From contig NZ_RBZM01000011.1 in assembly GCF_003628305.1 (NCBI RefSeq), forward strand, positions 1 through 64,000: a stretch of DNA of 64,000 nt. The letters are read 5' to 3'. The notes beneath the pieces were generated by a model, which searched no databases, was not told the DNA's origin, and saw nothing but the letters and a program-made list of their open reading frames with translations. Of this stretch, positions 7,502 to 14,409 are shown piece by piece (the stretch's first letter is position 1; each line of letters opens with the position of its first letter). The position numbers were made by a program, and so were the translations under genes. This stretch comes from Cohnella endophytica. Its GTDB lineage: Bacteria > Bacillota > Bacilli > Paenibacillales > Paenibacillaceae.

Positions 7502-9861
7502 ATCTTCGTGACCGGAGCGAATGCCGCAAGCAGTCTCTTGACGCCGGTCGGCGCAGGGAAGGCGATCTGCAGTTCCGCGTCGTTGCCCGTGCCTTTAACC
7601 GCAACGACGGTGCCGATTCCCCATTTCGCATGTTGTACTTTATCGCCGGCCGCGATCGCCATGCCGTCGCCGACGGGCTTAGCCGCCGAAGGCGTTGGCG
7701 ATGAGGTTATCTTCGCACCGCCGTTCATGGGCACTACCGTAGGTCGTGCGCCGAAACCGGATGGCGTATTGCCTCCGGATGGAGAATAAGAACGGGAGCC
7801 AAAGCCTCCGCCGGTTCCCGGGCGGGAACCGTATCCGCCGAAGGAGCCCGATCGTCCGCCACCGGCCGGCGCGAATCCTTCTTTCAGCTCGCTCGGAATT
7901 TCTTCCAAGAAACGCGAAGGAGGATTAGAGCCCGTTCTTCCGTAGAGCAGTCTGGAACGGGCATTCGTGAGGTACAGCTTCTTCTCCGCTCTCGTGATGC
8001 CTACGTATGCGAGCCTGCGTTCCTCTTCCAGTTCGTCTTGTTCTTGAAGCGAGCGACTGCTCGGGAAAATCCCTTCCTCCATCCCGACGATAAACACGAC
8101 GGGAAACTCCAAGCCCTTCGCGCTATGCATCGTCATCAGGATGACCGCGTCCCCGGCATCCTCGTCGTCATCATCCATCGAATCGATATCGGCGACAAGC
8201 GCGAGCTCGGTCAGGAAGGAGACGAGCGATTTATCGTCGTTGCGTTTCTCGAACTCTTGCGTAACCGAGAGGAACTCCTCGATATTTTCAAGGCGGGATT
8301 TGGATTCAAGCGTGTTTTCTTGTTGCAGCTCCAGCCGATATTCCGTCAATTCTAGCAGCTTCTCGGTCAGCTCCGTCACGGACAAATATTCGACCATCGA
8401 GCTTAGATTGTTAATGGTCTCACGGAATCCGGATAGCGCGGCTTTCGCGCGAGACTGAATATCCAGATGGTACAGCCCGTCGCCGAGCAAACCGTCGCCT
8501 TCGTTCAAGAAACGCAGGATGGACACGCCTTTGCGAGTCGCCTCGTCTTGGACTCTGGACATCGAAGTATCGCCCAATCCCCGCTTCGGCACGTTCACGA
8601 TCCGCAGCAAGCTGTTATCGTCGTCCGGGTTAGAGATAAGTCGCAAGTAAGAAAGGATATCCTTGATTTCTTTGCGATCGTAGAACTTGATGCCGCCGAC
8701 GATCTGGTACGGAATTTCCGACTTGATCAGCACTTCCTCGACGACCCGGGACATCGCGTTCGTCCGGTACAGGATCGCATGGTCGGCGTAACGACGCGCG
8801 CTCTGCCGGTTCTTGCGGATTTCCCCGGCGATGAAGTAACCTTCCTCATGCTCGGAATCGCCCGAATAGACCGTAATTTTATCTCCGCCGGATTGGTCGG
8901 TCCATAGGTTTTTGGCTTTGCGACCCGTGTTGTTCTTGATGACCGAGTTCGCCGCGTCCAGAATGTTGGAAGTCGAACGGTAATTCTGCTCGAGCAGAAT
9001 GCTTCTGGCTTCGGGGTAATCCGCCTCGAAGTTCAGGATGTTCGTAATGTCCGCGCCGCGCCAACGGTAGATCGATTGGTCGCTATCGCCGACGACGCAA
9101 ATATTGTGGTGCTTCTCGGCCAGCATTTTGCACAACGTGTATTGGGCTTTATTCGTATCCTGGTATTCATCGACGTGAATATATTTGAACTTGTTCTGAT
9201 AGAATGCGAGAACGTCGGGAACGTCCTTGAACAGTTGGATCGCCAGCAACAAAAGATCGTCGAAGTCGAGCGAGTTGTTCGCCTTCAACCTTTTCTGATA
9301 CTGCTTGTATACTTTAGCCACGATATCTTGAAAATAATCCCCTTGCTTCTGTTCGTACTGAGCCGGAGACATCAGTTCGTTCTTCGCGGCGCTGATGGCG
9401 GCTTGAACGGCTTTCGGTTCGAATTTCTTCGTATCGATATTGTTGTCCTTCATGACGTTCCGGATAACGGATAGCTGGTCGGTCGAATCGAGAATACTGA
9501 AATTGGAGCCGAAGCCGATTCTCTCGATATCCTTGCGAAGCACGCGGACGCACATCGAGTGGAACGTACTTACCCAAATGTCTCTGCCGGACGGACCGAC
9601 GAGCTTGGACACCCGCTCCTGCATCTCGCGCGCGGCTTTGTTCGTAAACGTGATCGCCAAAATGCTCCAAGGAGCCGCGAGCCGCTTGGAGATGATGTGG
9701 GCAATCCGATGGGTTAGCACGCGGGTCTTGCCGCTCCCCGCTCCCGCCATGATAAGCAGAGGTCCTTCCGTCGTAATCGCGGCTTCCTTCTGCCTCGGAT
9801 TCAGTTTATTAATAGAAGCATCGATATCGATCGAGCTTGAGTTATCCCGTTCAAAAAACAT
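7498..9861 (-). CDS. pcrA: ATP-dependent DNA helicase PcrA (UvrD/Rep family)
   Basis: A 787-residue superfamily 1 helicase that unwinds DNA 3'-5' in repair and replication restart. All main motifs are present: Walker A GAGSGKT (residues 40-46), motif II VDEYQDTN, motif III GDSDQSIYRWRGAD, motif IV LEQNYRST, motif V TMHSAKGLEFPVVF, and motif VI AYVGITRAEKKL. A glycine/serine-rich linker (~660-725) leads to a C-terminal Tudor-like segment beginning GDKVQHAKWGIGTVV, the usual RNA-polymerase-binding end of PcrA. The start overlaps the 3' end of pcrB by 11 bases and follows AAGGAG. It is transcribed with pcrB and the S66 gene, possibly from the LexA-like promoter at 10585-10631. Confidence 0.97.
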   Translation of the reverse strand: MFFERDNSSSIDIDASINKLNPRQKEAAITTEGPLLIMAGAGSGKTRVLTHRIAHIISKRLAAPWSILAITFTNKAAREMQERVSKLVGPSGRDIWVSTFHSMCVRVLRKDIERIGFGSNFSILDSTDQLSVIRNVMKDNNIDTKKFEPKAVQAAISAAKNELMSPAQYEQKQGDYFQDIVAKVYKQYQKRLKANNSLDFDDLLLLAIQLFKDVPDVLAFYQNKFKYIHVDEYQDTNKAQYTLCKMLAEKHHNICVVGDSDQSIYRWRGADITNILNFEADYPEARSILLEQNYRSTSNILDAANSVIKNNTGRKAKNLWTDQSGGDKITVYSGDSEHEEGYFIAGEIRKNRQSARRYADHAILYRTNAMSRVVEEVLIKSEIPYQIVGGIKFYDRKEIKDILSYLRLISNPDDDNSLLRIVNVPKRGLGDTSMSRVQDEATRKGVSILRFLNEGDGLLGDGLYHLDIQSRAKAALSGFRETINNLSSMVEYLSVTELTEKLLELTEYRLELQQENTLESKSRLENIEEFLSVTQEFEKRNDDKSLVSFLTELALVADIDSMDDDDEDAGDAVILMTMHSAKGLEFPVVFIVGMEEGIFPSSRSLQEQDELEEERRLAYVGITRAEKKLYLTNARSRLLYGRTGSNPPSRFLEEIPSELKEGFAPAGGGRSGSFGGYGSRPGTGGGFGSRSYSPSGGNTPSGFGARPTVVPMNGGAKITSSPTPSAAKPVGDGMAIAAGDKVQHAKWGIGTVVAVKGTGNDAELQIAFPAPTGVKRLLAAFAPVTKI

Positions 9862-10570
9862 GATCTTGCTCCTTTGCCGCTGGTTTCACCGCGCCCACCG
9901 TCGCTAACGCGGCTCCCAGATTATCGTATATGACGTTTCCGACGACGATCGTATCGGCTGCCGCCGCGGCTTGCTCCGCTTTATCGGGGCCGTCGATTCC
10001 GCCGCCATAAAATAGATGTGCTTGCTTTAGATTAGATTTGATTCGCTTGAGTAAATCCATGTCGCCGAAAATCCCGCTATACTCCACGTATAGCACCGGC
10101 ACGTTCCATAACCGATCGGCCACTTGGACGTAAGCCAGCGCTTCGTTAGGCGCTAGGTTCGCTTCCGCTCCGGTAAGACGGGCAACCGTCGAATCGGGGT
10201 TTAGGACAAGATAGGCCTCGCCCGCGATAGATTCCCAAGGCATGAGGTGCCCGAACTCTCGCAAGGCATCGACGTGATGGCCGATCAGCCATTCGGAGCG
10301 TTTCGTGTTAAGCACGCTCGGGATGAAATAGCCGTCGAAGCCGGGTACGCCGCATGTCGGATCGGATAGCTCGAACGCGCACGGCACCTCGTACCTGCGT
10401 ATCCGCGACATCAGATCCACCGTGTTGTCGAAAGTAACTCCGCTGGAGCCGCCGACCAATATCGCGTCCGTCCCGGATAGGCATAGCGCATCCAGCGTCT
10501 CGTCGTCGATCTCGCGTTCAGGGTCCAGCTTAAATACGTGCCGCCATTCGCTATAAAAAGTAGGGAGCAT
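9851..10570 (-). CDS. pcrB: Heptaprenylglyceryl phosphate synthase PcrB
   Basis: A 239-residue TIM-barrel prenyltransferase that joins heptaprenyl diphosphate to sn-glycerol-1-phosphate. Recognisable parts are WRHVFKLDPERE near the N-terminus, a glycine-rich DAILVGGSSGVTFDN strand (phosphate binding), PVLYVEYSGIFGD, and FYGGGIDGPDKA near the C-terminus with a second phosphate loop (TIVVGNVIYDN). Length fits the family (about 225-235). The ATG at 10570 follows GGAGGCAGC. It is the first gene of the pcrB-pcrA-S66 transcription unit. Confidence 0.95.
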   Translation of the reverse strand: MLPTFYSEWRHVFKLDPEREIDDETLDALCLSGTDAILVGGSSGVTFDNTVDLMSRIRRYEVPCAFELSDPTCGVPGFDGYFIPSVLNTKRSEWLIGHHVDALREFGHLMPWESIAGEAYLVLNPDSTVARLTGAEANLAPNEALAYVQVADRLWNVPVLYVEYSGIFGDMDLLKRIKSNLKQAHLFYGGGIDGPDKAEQAAAAADTIVVGNVIYDNLGAALATVGAVKPAAKEQDHVF

Positions 10571-10584
10571 GCTGCCTCCAATAG

Positions 10585-10631
10585 GAACAAGTGTTTACTT
10601 CTAGTTTACAGGAACTCCGGGTATCTTCCAA
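10585..10631 (-). promoter_or_regulatory. pcrB promoter with LexA-like box
   Basis: On the minus strand: -35 TTGGAA (10626-10631), 17-nt spacer, -10 TAAACT (10603-10608). Six bases further downstream, 10585-10596 reads GAACAAGTGTTT on the plus strand (AAACACTTGTTC on the minus strand). This matches the Bacillus LexA pattern GAACRNRYGTTC at 11 of 12 positions. The same spacing (-10, six bases, box) occurs at the uvrA promoter. Regulation is inferred. Confidence 0.6.
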
Positions 10632-10686
10632 GAAGGAATGAAAGGGAGTTGGTGAAGGTGCGGTTAAGCGATTCGGCAGGAAGGGG

Positions 10687-11125
10687 CTGTAAGTAACGTT
10701 TCTTTACTTACACACCTCTTCTCACGTTATCGTCGGGCTGTAAGTAACGTTTCTTTACCTACACACCTCTTCACACGTAGTCACCGGGGCTGTAAGTAAC
10801 GTTTCTTTACTTGGACGCCTCTTCTCACGCTATCGCGGGGCTGTAAGTAACGTTTCTTTACTTGCACGCCTCTTCTCAAGCTGTCGTCGGGCTGTAAGTA
10901 ACGTTTCTTTACTTACACGCCTCTTCGAACACTACCGCAGGGCTGTATGTAACATTTCTTTACTTGCACACCTCTTCTCACGCTGTCGTCGGGCTGTAAG
11001 TAACGTTTCTTTACCTACACACCTCTTCTCACGCTACCGCAGGGCTGTAAGTAACATTTCTTTACTTGCACGCCTCTTGGAACGCTATCGCGGGGCTGTA
11101 AGTAACATTTCATTACTTACACGCG
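10687..11125. repeat. Nine tandem 51-bp units with palindromic core
   Basis: Copies begin (at the CTG of GGCTG) near 10687, 10738, 10790, 10841, 10892, 10943, 10994, 11045 and 11096. The period is 51 bases, with one step of 52. Each unit carries GTAAGTAA-N7-TTACTTAC or a close variant, an 8-bp hairpin with a 7-base loop. The rest of the unit (CACGCCTCTTCTCACGCTATCG-like) varies at scattered positions. Copies are contiguous, so this is a minisatellite of palindromes and not a CRISPR array. Confidence 0.95.
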
Positions 11126-11194
11126 CATAGGAAGGAAAAGGAATACTTCGTACGAATTGATTCGAAAGCCATCATGACGAAAGCAAGGCAACTG

Positions 11195-11854
11195 CTACAG
11201 CAAAACTCTTCTCGCTTTCTCTTGCAACTCGTAGGAGTGCACGCGCAGGCCCCCGCTTCCAAGCGGTTTGAGCAACCCCTTGGCCACAAGCGACTTGAGT
11301 ACTTTAATCACTGTCGGCTTGCTAAGCAGCAAACAAGAACATGCATCCTCCAGCCGCAAGGCGCGACTGAGGCCTATCGAATATCGAAGGATTTCCCGCT
11401 CGTTTACGGATAGCCCCTGCTCCGATGCGCCGCCCTTGCTCGCACGCTGCCCAAGTATCGAATACAATTGTCGTCTGCAAACTTCGGGCCTCTTGTCTAT
11501 ATCGTCCCAACTAAAAGGAATAAACGTATAGCCATACTGCGCGAACGTCCGGATTCTCATTTTCTCGAAATCGAAACGCTCCCTCGTAATCACCTCCGCA
11601 TGGCTGACGAAACCTTCGCATTCGATGATCGCCCTAATGGGCGAGAAGAAGAAATCCCCGTAAATCTTCACGCCGGTTAGACTCAGCAACTCCTTCTCCA
11701 TCTCCAATTCGTCGAATGCCCCGATAACCGGCCAAATCACTTCCTTTAGCAGCTTAACCTCTCCGGTCAGATTACGGTTCAACATCTCCAGTCTTCGGCC
11801 GTCCGCCGAGCCTTTCTGCTCCTCGAAATACCGTTCAAACTCCTTATCGAACAT
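11195..11854 (-). CDS. DUF559-like nuclease-fold protein with C-terminal winged helix
   Basis: The 219-residue protein begins MFDKEFERYF at the ATG at 11854, preceded by GAGAGGGA. The longer in-frame start at 11980 would run through the galU terminator and is rejected. Residues 60-135 resemble the PD-(D/E)XK nuclease fold of DUF559/Vsr-like proteins: D67 in GDFFFSP, E78 and E80 in IIECEG, then H85, an RERFDFEKMR segment, and GYTFIPFSWDDI. Residues ~150-215 look like a winged helix (LLLSKPTVIKVLKSLVAKGLL as recognition helix). The fusion suggests a DNA-binding, possibly DNA-cutting, protein. The canonical catalytic Lys is replaced by Glu80 in E-x-E. It stands alone, with the 51-bp palindrome array immediately after its stop. 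Confidence 0.65.
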   Translation of the reverse strand: MFDKEFERYFEEQKGSADGRRLEMLNRNLTGEVKLLKEVIWPVIGAFDELEMEKELLSLTGVKIYGDFFFSPIRAIIECEGFVSHAEVITRERFDFEKMRIRTFAQYGYTFIPFSWDDIDKRPEVCRRQLYSILGQRASKGGASEQGLSVNEREILRYSIGLSRALRLEDACSCLLLSKPTVIKVLKSLVAKGLLKPLGSGGLRVHSYELQEKARRVLL

Positions 11855-11876
11855 ATTCCCTCTCCACTCCCTCCGA

Positions 11877-11917
11877 AAAATGAAAACGCCGCCTATCCCG
11901 AATGGGACAAGCGGCGT
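11877..11917 (-). terminator. Terminator of galU
   Basis: On the minus strand, ACGCCGCTTGTCCC and GGGATAGGCGGCGT pair (two mismatches) around a short loop and lead into TTTTCATTTTT. It lies between galU and the nuclease-like gene. Confidence 0.75.
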
Positions 11918-11980
11918 GTGCTTCACGCTTAACGAATATAGTTTAAGTGTACCAAACGAGTGAGAACGCGTCCAATCCAT

Positions 11981-12859
11981 TCACCCTCTAAGCTTCTCTT
12001 CCAGATAAGCCCTAACTTCGTCCTTCAAGTCCGGACGCTCCAAAGCGAAATCGATAATCGTCTTCAGGTACCCCAGTTTTTCTCCCGTGTCGTACCGAGT
12101 ACCATAGAAGTTATAGGCGAACACAGATTCATCTCGCATCAGGCGGGAAATCGCGTCGGTAAGCTGAATTTCCCCTCCGGCGCCGACGTCCTGGGTTTCC
12201 AAAATATCGAATATCGCCGGCGTTAAAATATATCGTCCGATGATGGCCACGTTGGACGGGGCCCGTTCGGGCGAAGGCTTCTCGACGACTCCGCGCACCT
12301 TCAGAATCCGGTCGCCGTCGCCGCCCGAAGGGTCCGGGTCCACGATTCCGTAACGGGACACTTCCGCCTCGGACACTTTTTTCACCGCGAGCACGGAGCC
12401 CTGCACTTGGTCGTAGACGTCCATCATCTGCTTTAAACACGGAACGTCGTCGGATTGCACGATGTCGTCGCCGAGCAGCACCGCGAATGGCTCGTTGCCG
12501 ATGAACTTGCGGGCGCACCAGATCGCATGGCCGAGACCTCGCGGTTCCTTCTGGCGAATATAATGAATATCGATGAGATCCGATGGCTTCTGAACTTCGG
12601 ACAGAAGATCGAGCTTCCCCTTGGACAACAAGCTCTGCTCAAGTTCGTAGGAGCTATCGAAATGGTCCTCGATCGCTCGCTTGCCTTTGCCTGTCACGAT
12701 GAGAATGTCTTCGATGCCGGATGCGACCGCCTCTTCGACGATGTACTGGATACCGGGCTTGTCGATAATCGGCAGCATTTCCTTGGGCATCGCTTTCGTA
12801 GCCGGGAGGAATCTCGTTCCCATCCCCGCAGCCGGTATGATCGCTTTGCGAATTCTCAT
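11981..12859 (-). CDS. galU: UTP-glucose-1-phosphate uridylyltransferase GalU
   Basis: A 292-residue nucleotidyltransferase that makes UDP-glucose from UTP and glucose-1-phosphate. The N-terminal signature is intact: PAAGMGTRFLPATKAMPKEM, with the Gly-rich loop and Lys of the nucleotide site. VLLGDDIV supplies the metal-binding Asp, GVVEKPSPE the substrate Lys/Glu, and GGEIQLTD the conserved C-terminal loop. Length is normal. It is 21 bases downstream of ugd, so the two probably form an operon supplying UDP-glucose and UDP-glucuronate for cell-surface glycans. ATG at 12859 follows GAGAGGG. Confidence 0.96.
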   Translation of the reverse strand: MRIRKAIIPAAGMGTRFLPATKAMPKEMLPIIDKPGIQYIVEEAVASGIEDILIVTGKGKRAIEDHFDSSYELEQSLLSKGKLDLLSEVQKPSDLIDIHYIRQKEPRGLGHAIWCARKFIGNEPFAVLLGDDIVQSDDVPCLKQMMDVYDQVQGSVLAVKKVSEAEVSRYGIVDPDPSGGDGDRILKVRGVVEKPSPERAPSNVAIIGRYILTPAIFDILETQDVGAGGEIQLTDAISRLMRDESVFAYNFYGTRYDTGEKLGYLKTIIDFALERPDLKDEVRAYLEEKLRG

Positions 12860-12880
12860 GAACGGGCACCCTCTCTGGAC

Positions 12881-14242
12881 TTACGTTACGGGCTCGCCGG
12901 CCTTCCTCGAAGGTTCCTTCGGAATGACGGGCAAACGACCGACGCCGATGCATACGACGCCTTGCGCGTTTAACGCGGCAGCATCGAGCGCATTTCTTCC
13001 ATCCATAATTATAGGGCGGTTCATCCAGTTTTTAAAGTCTTCCGCATTTATCTGTCGAAATTCGCGCCACTCGGTGACGATAATGGCCGCATCGGCGCCT
13101 CTTAATGCCTCTTCGGCGGAATCGCAAATCGTAACGCCGGAAGAAACGACTTTGCGGGCCGCATGATTCGCTTCAGGATCATAAGCGGTAATCGCGATGC
13201 CCGGATGGCGCCGGTTCAGCTCCGCGATCAGCCGAAGCGACGGAGCTTCGCGAATATCGTCGGTACCCGGCTTGAACGCGAGCCCGAGCAGCGCCACCTT
13301 GCGACGGCTCGGATCGGACAGCGCGGCTTCCAGCTTGCGAACCATGCGGAGCGGAAGCATCGCATTGGCCCTGACGGCCGCCTCGACGATCGTCTGCGGG
13401 GCTCCCGCTTCATCGGCCATGCGGACGAGCGCTCGCGCGTCCTTCGGCAAGCAAGAACCGCCGTAGCCTAAGCCCGCCGCGAGAAAGTGCGGCCCGATCC
13501 GCGGGTCAAGGCCCAGCGAGTGAGCCACCGACGGATAGTCCGCTCCCGTTTGTTCGGCAAGCGCCGCGATCTCGTTCGCGAAAGAAATTTTGACCGCAAG
13601 GCAAGCGTTCGCGGCCAACTTAGCTAGCTCGGCGCTACGCCGGTCGGTCATCATTATCGGGCCGGGCAACCGCTGATGCATCTGATTTAACCGCTCGGCC
13701 GTAGTCGCGTTAGCCGTGCCGATTACGATACGGGTAGGTTCGAAGAAATCCCGGACCGCGCAACCTTCTCTCATGAATTCCGGAATCGACACGACGTCTA
13801 CCAAACAATGAACGGGCAGACGGTTTCTGATTCTCGACTCCGCTCGTTCTGCCGTGCCGATCGGAACGGTGCTCTTAATCGCGATAATTTTCCGCGAATC
13901 GTTGGCGGTCGCCGACCAGGGCTCCAATCTGTCGATAACCGACCAGAGAGCGGCTAACGACATTTCCCCCGTATCCTCCGAAGGAGTGCCGACCGCCAAA
14001 AACACAAGCTCCGCCTCATGCATGATCGCCGAAGGATCATGTCCGAAAGTCAGTCGTCCCGCTGAAGTATTACGGAGCACTAACGCTTCCAATCCCGGCT
14101 CGTGGTAGGGAATTATCCCGCGGGACAGTTGGGCGATCTTAGCCGTATCGATATCCACGCAATGTACCGAATGTCCGAGATCCGCGAACCCCGCTCCCGT
14201 CGTTAACCCTACGATCCCCGCTCCTACGATCGCTATTTTCAT
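12881..14242 (-). CDS. ugd: UDP-glucose 6-dehydrogenase
   Basis: The 453-residue enzyme oxidises UDP-glucose to UDP-glucuronate with two NAD+. The N-terminal Rossmann loop is GAGIVGLTTG (residues 7-16). STVPIGT and Glu155 in SIPEFMREG fit substrate handling. Lys218 lies in CLAVKISFANEIA, and the catalytic Cys264 is in GYGGSCLPKD. The C-terminal domain has LLGLAFKPGTDDIREAPS. The start at 14242 is set by GGAGGCGCGC upstream and by the Rossmann fold; the open frame continues far upstream only by chance, antisense-free but without motifs. It is the first gene of ugd-galU. B. subtilis uses related enzymes (TuaD, YtcA) for teichuronic acid or surface polymer. Confidence 0.95.
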   Translation of the reverse strand: MKIAIVGAGIVGLTTGAGFADLGHSVHCVDIDTAKIAQLSRGIIPYHEPGLEALVLRNTSAGRLTFGHDPSAIMHEAELVFLAVGTPSEDTGEMSLAALWSVIDRLEPWSATANDSRKIIAIKSTVPIGTAERAESRIRNRLPVHCLVDVVSIPEFMREGCAVRDFFEPTRIVIGTANATTAERLNQMHQRLPGPIMMTDRRSAELAKLAANACLAVKISFANEIAALAEQTGADYPSVAHSLGLDPRIGPHFLAAGLGYGGSCLPKDARALVRMADEAGAPQTIVEAAVRANAMLPLRMVRKLEAALSDPSRRKVALLGLAFKPGTDDIREAPSLRLIAELNRRHPGIAITAYDPEANHAARKVVSSGVTICDSAEEALRGADAAIIVTEWREFRQINAEDFKNWMNRPIIMDGRNALDAAALNAQGVVCIGVGRLPVIPKEPSRKAGEPVT

Positions 14243-14361
14243 CGTGCGCGCCTCCTCTATATGAACCGAATGCCTAGACTCTATAGATGCTTGCTCCGAT
14301 TGTAGCACCCGAGTAAAAACAAACTTCCATGATTGTGTTAGAGGAACGTAAATTATGGGCG

Positions 14362-14400
14362 CGCAAAAACGCCCCCCAGCCTTCGCCGGAGAGCGTGATC
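14362..14400 (-). terminator. Terminator of the U32 gene
   Basis: On the minus strand an 11-bp stem with three G-T wobbles (CGCTCTCCGGC / GCTGGGGGGCG) around GAA is followed by TTTTTG, just after the stop at 14410. Confidence 0.6.
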
Positions 14401-14409
14401 GTCCTCTAT

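Larger units (their letters stand above)
10571..11194. other. Intergenic region holding the pcrB promoter and a repeat array
   Basis: No coding ORF with a ribosome binding site is seen. The stretch holds the pcrB promoter (10585-10631), a short unique segment, and the nine-unit 51-bp array (10687-11125). It ends at the stop of the nuclease-like gene at 11195. Confidence 0.7.

Noticed and set aside
10687..11125. Possible CRISPR array
   Set aside because: The units are contiguous with no unique spacers, and there are no cas genes.
11855..11980. N-terminal extension of the nuclease-like protein
   Set aside because: It would be translated through the galU terminator, and a good ribosome binding site lies before the ATG at 11854.
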